Assembly (NCBI RefSeq): GCF_024362525.1 | Contig: NZ_CP101458.1 | Coordinates: 930,001-994,000, forward strand | From: Natrononativus amylolyticus | Lineage (GTDB): Archaea > Halobacteriota > Halobacteria > Halobacteriales > Natrialbaceae | Reading direction: 5' to 3' | DNA: 64,000 bases | Shown here: positions 44,221 through 52,900 of the stretch, piece after piece | Numbering within the stretch: position 1 is the stretch's first letter | Layout: each line of letters begins with the position of its first letter | Notes under the pieces: generated by a model | Databases searched by the model: none | What the model saw: the letters and a program-made list of their open reading frames with translations, nothing else | What the model was told of the DNA's origin: nothing | Translations under genes and position numbers: made by a program

Positions 44221-44718
44221 TCAGAGCAGGAAGGTTTCCGATTCCTCGCCCAGGTCGCGAAATGAGTCGGCCGCGTCGATCAGTTCCTCGGCGGTCGACG
44301 ACTCGAACGCCATCACCTCGACGCGGACGCCCTCGTGGCGCAGGTGCGAACACAGCCGCGAGAAGTCGCCGTCACCGGTACACAACACGAGCGCGTCGAT
44401 GTGGTTGGCGAGCGTGACCGCGTCGAGGCTCATACCGACGTCCCAGTCGGCTTTCTTCGTCCCGTCGGAGAAGCGCTTGATGTCCTTGATCTTCGTCTCG
44501 AAGCCGATGTCGACCAGCGCCTCGAAGAAGCTCTCCTCTTCGGGGGAGTCCGCGCGGATCACGTACGCGATGGCGCGCGTGAGCTGGCGGTCGCTGACTG
44601 CCTCCTCGAGCAGCGACGAGTAGTCGATGTTCCGGCTGTAGATACTCTGGGCCGTGTGATACAGGTTCTGGGCGTCGACGAGAACGGCGACGCGCTGGCC
44701 CGGATGAACGTTCGTCAC
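44221..44718 (-). CDS. NYN domain (LabA/PIN-like) protein
   Basis: 165 residues. The NYN fold shows its acidic residues in VAVLVDAQNLYHTAQ (N-terminal Asp), KADWDVGMSLDAV and VLCTGDGDFSRLC. This is the LabA-like/DUF88 type of PIN-domain-related putative ribonuclease. The substrate is unknown. It sits 46 bp downstream of htpX on the same strand. Confidence 0.87.
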   Translation of the reverse strand: MTNVHPGQRVAVLVDAQNLYHTAQSIYSRNIDYSSLLEEAVSDRQLTRAIAYVIRADSPEEESFFEALVDIGFETKIKDIKRFSDGTKKADWDVGMSLDAVTLANHIDALVLCTGDGDFSRLCSHLRHEGVRVEVMAFESSTAEELIDAADSFRDLGEESETFLL

Positions 44719-44764
44719 GGGCTACCGTGTGCACCCGACCGTGAAAACCGCTTCCCTCGCCGCG

Positions 44765-45589
44765 TTAGCTGCGGAGCTTCGCGATGCGCTTCTCCGTCGG
44801 CGGGTGCGTCGAGAACAGCTTCGCGAAGGCGCTCTTGTCGACGTTCAGGATGCAGAGCGCGCTCATGCTGTCGTCCATCTTCGACTCGCGCCCCTGGGCA
44901 CCCTGGGAGATCTTCTCGAGGGCGCGCGCGAGGGGGTCGCCGCTGCCGATCGCCTGGCGGGCGTCGTCGTCGGCGACGTACTCGCGGTACCGCGAGATGG
45001 CGAGCACGAAGATCATCACGAGCATGTTCGCGATCGTCGAGGCGGCGATGGCGAGGATGTACGTCCCGATGTTGCGCTCGCCGCCGAACAGCACCGCGAA
45101 GTAGGCGACGTAGCCGACGAGCATCCCGATCGACTGACCGATCACCATCGTGATCACGTCCCGGTTCTTGATGTGGGCGATCTCGTGGGCGATGACGCCC
45201 TCGAGTTCGTCCCGCGAGAGCAGTTGCATCAGCTCCGTCGAGACGCAGACGACGCCCGCGCCCTTCCGGCCGACGGCGAAGGCGTTGGGGACGCCCATGT
45301 CCATCACCATCAGCTTGGGTTTGTCCACGCCCATGTCGCGGCTGAGCGACTCGGTCATCATGTGCACCTCCTGGTAGGGGCCCTCCTCGGGCATCTCTTC
45401 GGCCCCCCTGAGCGCCATCCACTTGCCGAGTTTGTACTGGAACGCGGGCAGGACGATGATCCCGACGCCGGCGACGAGCCAGATGTTGACGCCGAACATA
45501 ATCGCCAGCGCGGTCGCCGCGCCGATGTAGAAGGCGAACAGGATCGTGCCGACGATCGCCATCCGAACTTTGAGTCCGAAATCTGTCAT
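44765..45589 (-). CDS. htpX: membrane zinc protease HtpX, M48 family
   Basis: 274 residues with two N-terminal membrane segments (about 10-30 and 35-50). The zinc motif HEIAH is at 135-139, followed by two further hydrophobic segments. The third ligand Glu is in SRYREYVADDDA, and the C-terminal STHPPTEKRIAKL is typical. HtpX degrades misfolded membrane proteins. A GCATAAATG box 28 bp upstream indicates its promoter. Confidence 0.92.
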   Translation of the reverse strand: MTDFGLKVRMAIVGTILFAFYIGAATALAIMFGVNIWLVAGVGIIVLPAFQYKLGKWMALRGAEEMPEEGPYQEVHMMTESLSRDMGVDKPKLMVMDMGVPNAFAVGRKGAGVVCVSTELMQLLSRDELEGVIAHEIAHIKNRDVITMVIGQSIGMLVGYVAYFAVLFGGERNIGTYILAIAASTIANMLVMIFVLAISRYREYVADDDARQAIGSGDPLARALEKISQGAQGRESKMDDSMSALCILNVDKSAFAKLFSTHPPTEKRIAKLRS

Positions 45590-45922
45590 GGCCCGATATT
45601 AGTAAGAAGACGGCATAAATGACGCGGAACGCTATGCGGCGGCGTGACACGGGCTCGCGGCACCGTTTGCCGCGAGGCACAACGAATAAGAGGATACGGT
45701 TCCCTTTGCCCTATATGCGCCACGTCGCTCCCGTCGTCGGTTCCGCCGACACCAGCGGCGCGGCTACACCTCGTTTTACAGCCAAAAAACGCGTGTTCTA
45801 GTGCTCGCTGCGAGACTGGCATCCTCGTTTCGGGCGCGAATCGAACTCCACGCCTCACTGGCACCCGGACGTATCACTGCGACGGTTTACCACACACCCA
45901 CGACACTCACTGACAACCCACG
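45590..45922. other. 333-bp divergent intergenic region htpX/dapA
   Basis: It carries the htpX promoter, a perfect 9-bp hairpin CTCGCGGCA-5 nt-TGCCGCGAG at 45654-45676, an isolated TATA-like CCTATATG near 45710, and GGTTTACC about 38 bp before dapA. No tRNA or coding frame with support is seen. The hairpin could insulate the divergent units or belong to a leader. The lysine operon start has no recognisable lysine riboswitch. Confidence 0.45.
45613..45621 (-). promoter_or_regulatory. TATA-like box for htpX
   Basis: The minus strand reads TCATTTATGC around here, centred 28 bp before the ATG at 45589. Confidence 0.5.
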
Positions 45923-46852
45923 ATGACACACGATCTCGACCTCACCGGCGTCTTTCCGGCGATGTGCACGCCGTTCGACGCCGACGAACGAATCGACTTC
46001 GAAACACTCCGCGACGACGCACGACGGCTCGAGGCCGCCGGCGTCGACGGCCTCGTTCCCGTCGGCTCCACCGGCGAGTCCGCGACGCTCACCCACGACG
46101 AGCACGTTCGCGTCGTCGAGGCGGTCGTCGACGCCGTCTCCGACGTGCCCGTGATCGCCGGCACCGGCTCCAACAACACCCGCGAGGCGCTCGAACTCTC
46201 AGAACGCGCCGCCGATGCCGGCGCCGACGGCCTCCTCCTGATCTCGCCGTACTACAACAAGCCCGAACAGCGCGGCCTGCTCGATCACTACCGCCGCATC
46301 GCCGACGCCGTCGACGTTCCGCAGATCGTCTACAACGTTCCCTCGAGAACGGGTCGAACGATCGAGCCCGACACGGTCGTCTCGCTCGCAGACCACGAGA
46401 ACGTTGCCGGCTACAAGGCCGCGGAAGGCGACCTCGGCGTCATCGGCGAGATCGTCGAGCGAACCGCCGACGCGGAGTTCTCGGTGCTCTCGGGCGACGA
46501 CGCGCTCACCCTGCCGATGCTCTCGGTGGGCGCCGACGGCGCGATCAGCGTCGCAGCCAACGTCGAGCCCGAGCGCACCGTCGCGATGGTCGGCGCCGCC
46601 CTCGAGGGCGACTACGAGCGCGCCCGCGCGATCCACCACGAACTCGGCCCGCTGATGCGCGAACTGTTCGTCGAGACGAATCCGATCCCGGTGAAGGAGG
46701 CGATGGAGATCCGGGGCTACGGCCCCGCGAGACTCCGCCCGCCGCTCTCGCGGCTCTCGGCGGAGTACCGGGAGGGGCTCGAGGACGTCCTCGCGGCGCT
46801 CGAGCGATCCCCGACCGGCGTCGCCGACGTCTCGCCGGAAGGTGATCGGTAG
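45923..46852 (+). CDS. dapA: 4-hydroxy-tetrahydrodipicolinate synthase
   Basis: 309 residues. Catalytic Tyr137 (IVYNVPSRTG), Schiff-base Lys165 (AGYKAAEGD) and the GSTGESATL loop at 48-56 are all in place. It condenses pyruvate with aspartate semialdehyde, the first committed step of diaminopimelate/lysine synthesis. It is the first gene of a six-gene operon; the dapB ATG follows its stop directly. Confidence 0.93.
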   Translation: MTHDLDLTGVFPAMCTPFDADERIDFETLRDDARRLEAAGVDGLVPVGSTGESATLTHDEHVRVVEAVVDAVSDVPVIAGTGSNNTREALELSERAADAGADGLLLISPYYNKPEQRGLLDHYRRIADAVDVPQIVYNVPSRTGRTIEPDTVVSLADHENVAGYKAAEGDLGVIGEIVERTADAEFSVLSGDDALTLPMLSVGADGAISVAANVEPERTVAMVGAALEGDYERARAIHHELGPLMRELFVETNPIPVKEAMEIRGYGPARLRPPLSRLSAEYREGLEDVLAALERSPTGVADVSPEGDR

Positions 46853-47617
46853 ATGGTACGGATCGGCGTCACCGGCGGCGCCGGCCGGATGGGCCGGGAA
46901 GTGATCGACGCCGTCCGCGACCGCCCCGACGGCGAACTCGTCTTCGCGGTGAACCGCGCGCCGACCGAGGACGCGGTCGAGGGCGTCGAACTCGAGGCGG
47001 CGGCGGAGTTCGAGCCGCTGGTGGCGGAGCGAGAGCCCGACGTCGTGATCGACTTCACCGGCCCGCGGTCCGCGCTCGCCTACGCGGAGAGCTGTGCGGA
47101 CGCGGGCGTCGCGTTCGTCACCGGGACGACCGGCTTCGACGACGAGCGCCTCGAGGAGCTGCGGGCGGCCGCCGACGACGCGCCGGTGCTCCACGCCCCG
47201 AACTTCGCTCGCGGCGTACAGGTCCTCGTGAACGTCGTCGGCGAAGTCGTCCGACAGGTGCCGGGCTACGACGTCGAACTGATCGAGACCCACCACGGCG
47301 GGAAGCGCGACGCCCCGAGCGGGACGGCGAACCGACTGCTCGCAGAGATCGAAGCGAACGGCGACTTTTCGGGCCGCACTCACGGCCGCGAGGGCGAATC
47401 CCCGCGGAACGCGGGCGAGATCGGGGTCCACGCGATCCGTGCGGGGAACGTGACGGGCGAACACGAGATCCTGTTCGCCGGCAACGACGAGGAGATCCGG
47501 CTGACCCACCGCGCGGAGGACCGCGGCGTCTTCGCCGCGGGCGCGGTGGACGCCGCCGTCTGGCTCGCCGACCGAGAGGCGGGCTGGTACGGGTTCGATG
47601 AGGTAGTAGACGCATGA
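46853..47617 (+). CDS. dapB: 4-hydroxy-tetrahydrodipicolinate reductase
   Basis: 254 residues. NAD(P)-binding GGAGRMG is at 8-14, and the catalytic block ETHHGGKRDAPSGTA contains His147, His148 and Lys151. It reduces the DapA product to tetrahydrodipicolinate. The ATG is adjacent to the dapA stop, and its own stop overlaps the dapD start by 4 bp, indicating translational coupling. Confidence 0.93.
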   Translation: MVRIGVTGGAGRMGREVIDAVRDRPDGELVFAVNRAPTEDAVEGVELEAAAEFEPLVAEREPDVVIDFTGPRSALAYAESCADAGVAFVTGTTGFDDERLEELRAAADDAPVLHAPNFARGVQVLVNVVGEVVRQVPGYDVELIETHHGGKRDAPSGTANRLLAEIEANGDFSGRTHGREGESPRNAGEIGVHAIRAGNVTGEHEILFAGNDEEIRLTHRAEDRGVFAAGAVDAAVWLADREAGWYGFDEVVDA

Positions 47618-48441
47618 GTACGCTGGAAACCGACATCACCGACCTGTGGAGCCGCTACGAAGCCGACGACGTCGACGCCGACGGGGACGACCGCGCGACC
47701 CTCGAGGCGTTCCTCGACGCCCTCGAGGCCGGCGAGATCCGCGCCGCCGAGTACCGAAACGGCGCCTGGGAGGCCAACGAGTGGGTCAAGCAGGGGATCC
47801 TGCTCAACTTCGGCCTGCGAAGCACCGAGGTCCGCGAGTACGGCGGGGTCGCGTACAACGACGTGCTCCCGCTGGCCGAAACGAGCGAGTACGGCGACCG
47901 CGGCTCCAGAAATACGCCGGACGGCACCGTCGTCCGGCGGGGCGCTCACGTCGGGTCCGACTGCATCCTGATGAGCCCGGCGTTCGTCAACATCGGCGCC
48001 CACGTCGGCGACGGGACGCTCGTCGACTCCTGTGACACCGTCGGCTCCTGCGCCCAGATCGGCGCCGACGTCAAACTGGGCGCGAACACCCTGATCGGCG
48101 GCGTCTTAGAGCCGGTCGAGTCCGCGCCGGTCGTGATTGAGGACGGCGTCTCCCTGGGCGCGGGCTGTCGGGTCACCTCGGGGTTCGTCGTCGGCGAGGA
48201 CAGCGTCGTCGGCGAAAACACCCTGCTGACGCCCCGGATTCCGGTGTACGACCTCGTCGAGGAGGACATTTTGTACGGTGAACTCCCGCCCGAACGGCGG
48301 GCCTTTACTCGGTTCGTCGAGTCCTCGATCGGCGACCACGACCTGTTCGACGGCGGCGCCTACAAGCCCGCCGTCGTCGCGACGGCCCTCGAGGACCGCA
48401 CCCTCGAGGCGACGAAACGCGAGGAGGTGCTTCGGTCGTGA
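47614..48441 (+). CDS. dapD: tetrahydrodipicolinate N-succinyltransferase
   Basis: 275 residues. A helical N-terminus is followed by a left-handed beta-helix of hexapeptide repeats (GAHVGSDCILMSPAFVNIGA, TVGSCAQIGADVKLGANTLI, VSLGAGCRVTSGF). It acylates tetrahydrodipicolinate, marking the acylated branch of the diaminopimelate pathway. Succinyl rather than acetyl is inferred from the family and the dapE partner. It overlaps dapB and lysA by 4 bp each. Confidence 0.9.
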   Translation: MSTLETDITDLWSRYEADDVDADGDDRATLEAFLDALEAGEIRAAEYRNGAWEANEWVKQGILLNFGLRSTEVREYGGVAYNDVLPLAETSEYGDRGSRNTPDGTVVRRGAHVGSDCILMSPAFVNIGAHVGDGTLVDSCDTVGSCAQIGADVKLGANTLIGGVLEPVESAPVVIEDGVSLGAGCRVTSGFVVGEDSVVGENTLLTPRIPVYDLVEEDILYGELPPERRAFTRFVESSIGDHDLFDGGAYKPAVVATALEDRTLEATKREEVLRS

Positions 48442-49823
48442 GCGAAAGTGACGAGAGCGAAGACGCGGCCGTATCGACCGCTTCCGCCAGCGGCGAAAAT
48501 CCGCCCGTCCGCCGCCTCGCCGACTGGAACGCCGCCGCCCTGCGCGACCTCGAGGCCGGCTACGGCTCGCCGCTGTACGTCCTCGATCTCGATCGAGTGC
48601 GGGAGAACCACGCCCGCCTCGAGGCCGCCTTTCCCGACGCGGAGGTCATGTACGCCGTGAAGGCGAACGCGCTCGCGGACGTCCTCGAGGCGCTGCTCGC
48701 CGCCGGCGCGGGCCTCGAATGTGCTTCTGCAGGGGAACTCGAGCGAGCGCTCGCGGCCGCCGAGAGCGTCCCGCCGGCCGACGGCCTCGACCCGGACGGC
48801 TCCCGCGTCCACTACACCGCGGTCAACCCGCCGAGCGCCGACCTCGAGTACGCCGTCGAGACCGCCGCGGAGTACCCGGGACTGACGATCACCGCGGGCG
48901 CCGAGGACACGATCGACCGGCTCGCAGAGCGGGGCTACGACGGCCGACTCTGTCTGCGGGTGAACCCCGGCGTCGGCGCCGGCCACCACGAGAAGGTGGA
49001 GACGGGCGCGACCGCGAAGTTCGGCGTTCCCGCAGAGCGCGCCGTCTCAGTGCTCGCCGACGCCGCCGAACGAGGATTCGACGTCGTCGGGGTTCACGCC
49101 CACGTCGGCTCCGGGGTCTCGGCCGACCAGCTCGAGGCCCACCGGGAGTTCGTCTCGCGGATGGGCGACCTCGCGCGGGACGTCGTTCACGAGGTCGGCG
49201 ACCTGGAGTTCGTCGACGTCGGCGGCGGCTTCGGTGTTCCCTACGACGCCGACGAGGAGCCGCTGGACCTCGAGGCGGTGGCCGACGCCACGCGAACCGC
49301 ACTCGGAGAGGTCGGCGCCCGGCTGACGATCGAACCCGGCCGCTACCTCGTCGCCGACGCGGGCGTGCTCTTGACGCGAGTGAACACCGTCAAGGCGGCC
49401 CGGGACACGCTCGCGGTCGGGACCGACGCTGGCATGACGACCCTGCTTCGGCCCGCGATGTACGATGCCGCCCACCCGATCCGGAACCTCGCAACTGACG
49501 CCGATGACCGCGAGACGGTCCCCCAGACGGTCGCCGGCCCGATCTGCGAGAGTTCGGACGTCTTCTGTGAGAACCGGCCGCTCCCCCACAGCGAGCGCGG
49601 CGACGTCCTCGCGATCGGCAACGCGGGGGCCTACGGCTACGAGATGGCGAACCACTACAACTCCCGGCCCCGCCCCGCCTCGGTCGTCGCCGAGGGCGAC
49701 GAGGTTCGCCTCTCCCGCGTTCGGGAGACGGTGGCCGACGTCACGAGGCCGGAACGAACCGCACGAGAACAAAACGAGAGGGAAGCGGGGGGAAACGCGC
49801 AACCGAGGATCGAACGATCATGA
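48438..49823 (+). CDS. lysA: diaminopimelate decarboxylase
   Basis: 461 residues. PLP Lys75 is in VMYAVKANALADVLE. The glycine-rich phosphate-binding region is VDVGGGFGVPYD, and the C-terminal-barrel Cys is in GPICESSDVF. It converts meso-diaminopimelate to lysine, the final step. An acidic N-terminal extension of ~30 residues and a polar, low-complexity C-terminal tail are additions. It overlaps dapD and dapF by 4 bp each. The gene order places the last enzyme in the middle of the operon. Confidence 0.92.
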   Translation: MSESDESEDAAVSTASASGENPPVRRLADWNAAALRDLEAGYGSPLYVLDLDRVRENHARLEAAFPDAEVMYAVKANALADVLEALLAAGAGLECASAGELERALAAAESVPPADGLDPDGSRVHYTAVNPPSADLEYAVETAAEYPGLTITAGAEDTIDRLAERGYDGRLCLRVNPGVGAGHHEKVETGATAKFGVPAERAVSVLADAAERGFDVVGVHAHVGSGVSADQLEAHREFVSRMGDLARDVVHEVGDLEFVDVGGGFGVPYDADEEPLDLEAVADATRTALGEVGARLTIEPGRYLVADAGVLLTRVNTVKAARDTLAVGTDAGMTTLLRPAMYDAAHPIRNLATDADDRETVPQTVAGPICESSDVFCENRPLPHSERGDVLAIGNAGAYGYEMANHYNSRPRPASVVAEGDEVRLSRVRETVADVTRPERTAREQNEREAGGNAQPRIERS

Positions 49824-50662
49824 ACGCACACGTACCATACGAGAAGTACCACGGCACCGGCAACGACTTTCTGATAATCGACGCGACCGAACGCGTCCCC
49901 GACCGCGGCGCCCTCGCCGCCCGCGAGTGCGACCGCGAGGACGGCGTGGGCGCCGACGGCGTCCTCTTTCTGGCCCTCGAGCCCGCGTTTACACCTCCCA
50001 GAGTCGTGATGACGCTGGTCCAGCCCGACGGCGGAACCGCGGCGATGTGTGGTAACGGCGCCCGGTGTGCCGCCGAGTGGGCCATGCGCCGCACCGGCAG
50101 CGACGAAGTGATGATCGACACCCAGGCGGGCACCCGCCACGCGAGCCGCACCCACGACGGCGAGATCGCCGTCGAGATGGGTACCCCCAGGTTCGAGCCC
50201 GAGCGAATCCCGATCATCGCGAGCGAGCCGGTTCTCGAGGAGGAGATCGAAGGCCTCGCGGTCAGCGCGGTCGACACTGGCGTCCCCCACGCGGTCGCGT
50301 TCGTCGACGACGTGGACGCGGTCGACCTCGAGTCCGTCGCGCCGCCCGTTCGCCACGCCGACCGGTTCCTCGACGGTGCGAACGTCAACCTGGCGAGTCC
50401 CGACGGCGAGGGCGGCTTCCGCCAGCGGACCTACGAGCGCGGCGTCGAGGGCGAAACCGACGCCTGCGGCACCGGCGCGTTCGCCATCGCGGCCGTCGCC
50501 CGCCGCCTCGGCAAGACCGACGCGGACTCGGTCGACGTCCGCCCGCCCGGCGGCGACCTTCGCATCGAGTTCGACGCCCGCGGCCGGGCCGTCCTCGTCG
50601 GTCCCGTCGAACACGAGTTCGACGGCGACGTGCGCGCGATCCCCCCGCTGGTCGAGACGTGA
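49820..50662 (+). CDS. dapF: diaminopimelate epimerase
   Basis: 280 residues. The two catalytic cysteines are Cys77 (MCGNGARCAAEW) and Cys216 (TDACGTGAFAIAA), and the N-terminal YHGTGNDFLIID binds substrate. It interconverts LL- and meso-diaminopimelate. Its TGA stop overlaps the GTG start of dapE (GTGA at 50659-50662). Confidence 0.94.
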   Translation: MNAHVPYEKYHGTGNDFLIIDATERVPDRGALAARECDREDGVGADGVLFLALEPAFTPPRVVMTLVQPDGGTAAMCGNGARCAAEWAMRRTGSDEVMIDTQAGTRHASRTHDGEIAVEMGTPRFEPERIPIIASEPVLEEEIEGLAVSAVDTGVPHAVAFVDDVDAVDLESVAPPVRHADRFLDGANVNLASPDGEGGFRQRTYERGVEGETDACGTGAFAIAAVARRLGKTDADSVDVRPPGGDLRIEFDARGRAVLVGPVEHEFDGDVRAIPPLVET

Positions 50663-51783
50663 GCCCGACCGAGGCGTTCGATCCGCTCGCGTTTCTCGAG
50701 GCCGCCGTTCAGCGCCCTTCCCACGAGGACGTCGGGCCGGTGCGACAGCTCCTCTGTGAGACACTCGAGCGCCACGGCGTCGACCCCGCGGTGGACGACG
50801 CGGGGAACGTGGTGGCAACTAGAGGCGCGTCGGCCGGGCGAAGCGGCGCCGACGGCACGCACGTCGTCCTGAACACCCACGTCGACACCGTCTCACCGCA
50901 CGTCCCGTTCGAGCGCGACGAGGAGGTCGTCCGCGGGCGGGGCGCCTGCGACGCGAAGGGGCCGCTGGCGGCGCTGGTCGCCGCCTTCCTCGCCGCCGAC
51001 CCCCGCGACGGCCGACTCACGCTCGCGATCACGCCCGACGAGGAGGTGCTGTCGACCGGCGCCTACGCCCTCGCGAGTTCCGCCGAGTCGCCGATCCGGG
51101 ACGCCGACGCCGTCCTCGTCGGCGAACCCACCGGGCTCGACGTCTGTACCGCCGCAAAGGGCCGCTTCCAGGGAACGATCCGCCTCGAGGGGGCCAACGC
51201 CCACGCGGCCGAACCGGAGTCGGGAACGAACGCCGTCGCGGCGCTCGCACCGGTCCTCCGCGCGCTCGAGACGTTCGGCGACCGGCCGGACGCCCCGCCG
51301 GTTCACCCCGACCTGGGACCGGCGACGCTCACGCCGACGGTCGTCGGCGGCGGCGAGGCGACCAACCAGGTCCCCGCGGACTGTTCGCTGACGATCGACC
51401 GGCGAAGCGTTCCCCCCGAAACCGCCGCGGGGTTCGAAGAGGTGCTGGTCGAGCACCTCGAGGCCGCGGTTCCGGAGAACGTGAGCGTCGACTTCTCGTT
51501 CACCGACCGGGAGACGCCGTTCCTCGAGGCCTGGGCGACCGACCCGGACGCCGAGATCGTCGCCGCGCTGGCAGCGGCGTCCGGCGGGGCGGTCCGTCCC
51601 TTCGGCGCCGCGACGGAGGCGTCGTACTTCGCCGAGTACGCGCCGACGGTCGTCTTCGGTCCGGGGGCGCTGGCCGACGAGGAGGGCGCCGTCGCCCACG
51701 CACCGCGGGAGTACGTCAGGAAAGCGGACGTACTCGAGGCGGGGTCGGCGCTCGAAGAGGGGCTGGAGGCGCTTTTCAAGTAG
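50659..51783 (+). CDS. dapE: succinyl-diaminopimelate desuccinylase
   Basis: 374 residues from the GTG at 50659. M20 metal ligands are His74/Asp76 (LNTHVDTVSPH), the bridging Asp in GRGACDAKGPLAAL and Glu-Glu in TPDEEVLSTGA. It removes the succinyl group before DapF acts. It closes the operon. The N-acyl aminotransferase (dapC/argD type), aspartate kinase and semialdehyde dehydrogenase are not in the window, so those steps are encoded elsewhere. Confidence 0.88.
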   Translation: MSPTEAFDPLAFLEAAVQRPSHEDVGPVRQLLCETLERHGVDPAVDDAGNVVATRGASAGRSGADGTHVVLNTHVDTVSPHVPFERDEEVVRGRGACDAKGPLAALVAAFLAADPRDGRLTLAITPDEEVLSTGAYALASSAESPIRDADAVLVGEPTGLDVCTAAKGRFQGTIRLEGANAHAAEPESGTNAVAALAPVLRALETFGDRPDAPPVHPDLGPATLTPTVVGGGEATNQVPADCSLTIDRRSVPPETAAGFEEVLVEHLEAAVPENVSVDFSFTDRETPFLEAWATDPDAEIVAALAAASGGAVRPFGAATEASYFAEYAPTVVFGPGALADEEGAVAHAPREYVRKADVLEAGSALEEGLEALFK

Positions 51784-51824
51784 CGCAACGGGGTCGCGGC
51801 GTCACCGGTGTCCTCGAAATGTGG

Positions 51825-51833
51825 GATTTACAA
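51825..51833 (+). promoter_or_regulatory. TATA-like box for DUF2332 gene
   Basis: GATTTACAA is centred 28 bp before the ATG at 51857, which supports that start over an ATG 12 codons upstream. Confidence 0.45.
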
Positions 51834-51856
51834 CGGGTGGGCCGGAACACGTGGTC

Positions 51857-52882
51857 ATGTCCACCGCGGAAGCGTTCGCACGGTACGCCAACTGGGTGGC
51901 GGACAGATCACCGCTGTACGCGCGACTGAGCCAAGCGGCTGCCGACGACGAGCGACTCCTCGAACTCGCGGCGGCAGCACCGATGGGACAGCCCGAACCG
52001 GAACTCCTGCTCGCAGCGGTTCACGCGTTGCTACTGGAGGGACAGGATCATCCACTCGCGGGATTTTACCCCACGTGCGACCGCGCCAGCGTCGACGGCG
52101 ACCCCGTCTCTCACTTCCGCGACTTCTGTCTGGCGAACGAAGACCGGCTACGATCCGTGATCTCGACCCGCCGCTGTCAGACGAACGACGTCGGCCGGTC
52201 GGCGGTCCTGCTGCCGGCGTTCGAACACGTCGCCAGAACCGCGACGTCCGACACGCTAGTGCAGATCGAGATCGGAACGAGCGCCGGGCTCAACCTCAAC
52301 TGGGATCGGTACCGATACGACTTCGGCGAGGTCGGTGCAGTCGGTGAGACCGAGTCGCCGGTGACGATCACGAGCGAGGTGCGTGGCGATCGTCGGCCGC
52401 CGCTCCCTCAGGAGTTTCCGGCGGTCTCGCACCGGTGGGGAATCGATCTGAACACGCTCGACGCGACCGACGAAGCTGATGCACGGTGGCTTCACGCGCT
52501 GGTTCATCCGGAACGAAAGCGACGACACCGGCGGCTGGCTGCAGCGATCGAGGTTGCGCGCGAGAATCGACCGACGCTCGTCGAGGGTGGCGCACTCGAG
52601 GAGCTACCCGACCGGCTCTCCGCGGCACCCGACCGGGCAGTAATCGTCGTGTTCAGCACGCACGTGCTCTACCAGCTCGACGAGGAGACGATCGCGACTC
52701 TCCGGTCGCTCCTCTCGAGTCACAGCGCCGAGCAGCCGGTTCACTGGCTCTCGATCGACCCGGACGAAGGGCTCGGCGAGCCCACGTACCGGTTAGTGAC
52801 GTTCGCAAACGGGGAAGCGACCACGTCACAGATCGCGCGGTTCGAGCCGTATGGGGAGTGGATACGGTGGCAGGGAACGTAA
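51857..52882 (+). CDS. DUF2332 domain protein
   Basis: 341 residues from the ATG at 51857. Family blocks: FARYANWVADRSPLYARLSQ at the N-terminus, HPLAGFYPTC, TNDVGRSAVLLPAFEHVA, LVQIEIGTSAGLNLNWDRY (a Rossmann-like motif resembling methyltransferases) and VVFSTHVLYQLDEET. DUF2332 proteins are uncharacterised; a methyltransferase-like fold is suggested by the GTSAG loop. It is convergent with purB. Confidence 0.8.
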   Translation: MSTAEAFARYANWVADRSPLYARLSQAAADDERLLELAAAAPMGQPEPELLLAAVHALLLEGQDHPLAGFYPTCDRASVDGDPVSHFRDFCLANEDRLRSVISTRRCQTNDVGRSAVLLPAFEHVARTATSDTLVQIEIGTSAGLNLNWDRYRYDFGEVGAVGETESPVTITSEVRGDRRPPLPQEFPAVSHRWGIDLNTLDATDEADARWLHALVHPERKRRHRRLAAAIEVARENRPTLVEGGALEELPDRLSAAPDRAVIVVFSTHVLYQLDEETIATLRSLLSSHSAEQPVHWLSIDPDEGLGEPTYRLVTFANGEATTSQIARFEPYGEWIRWQGT

Positions 52883-52900
52883 GCCGAGCCGGAACAGGTA

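Noticed and set aside
45619-45801. 60-codon plus-strand frame between htpX and dapA
   Set aside because: It spans the htpX promoter and a hairpin, is Arg-rich without a haloarchaeal acidic composition, and has no start signal.
45815-45870. GTTCGATTC on the minus strand suggesting a tRNA remnant
   Set aside because: The flanks do not form a T-stem or any other tRNA arm, and no integrase or attachment repeat is nearby.
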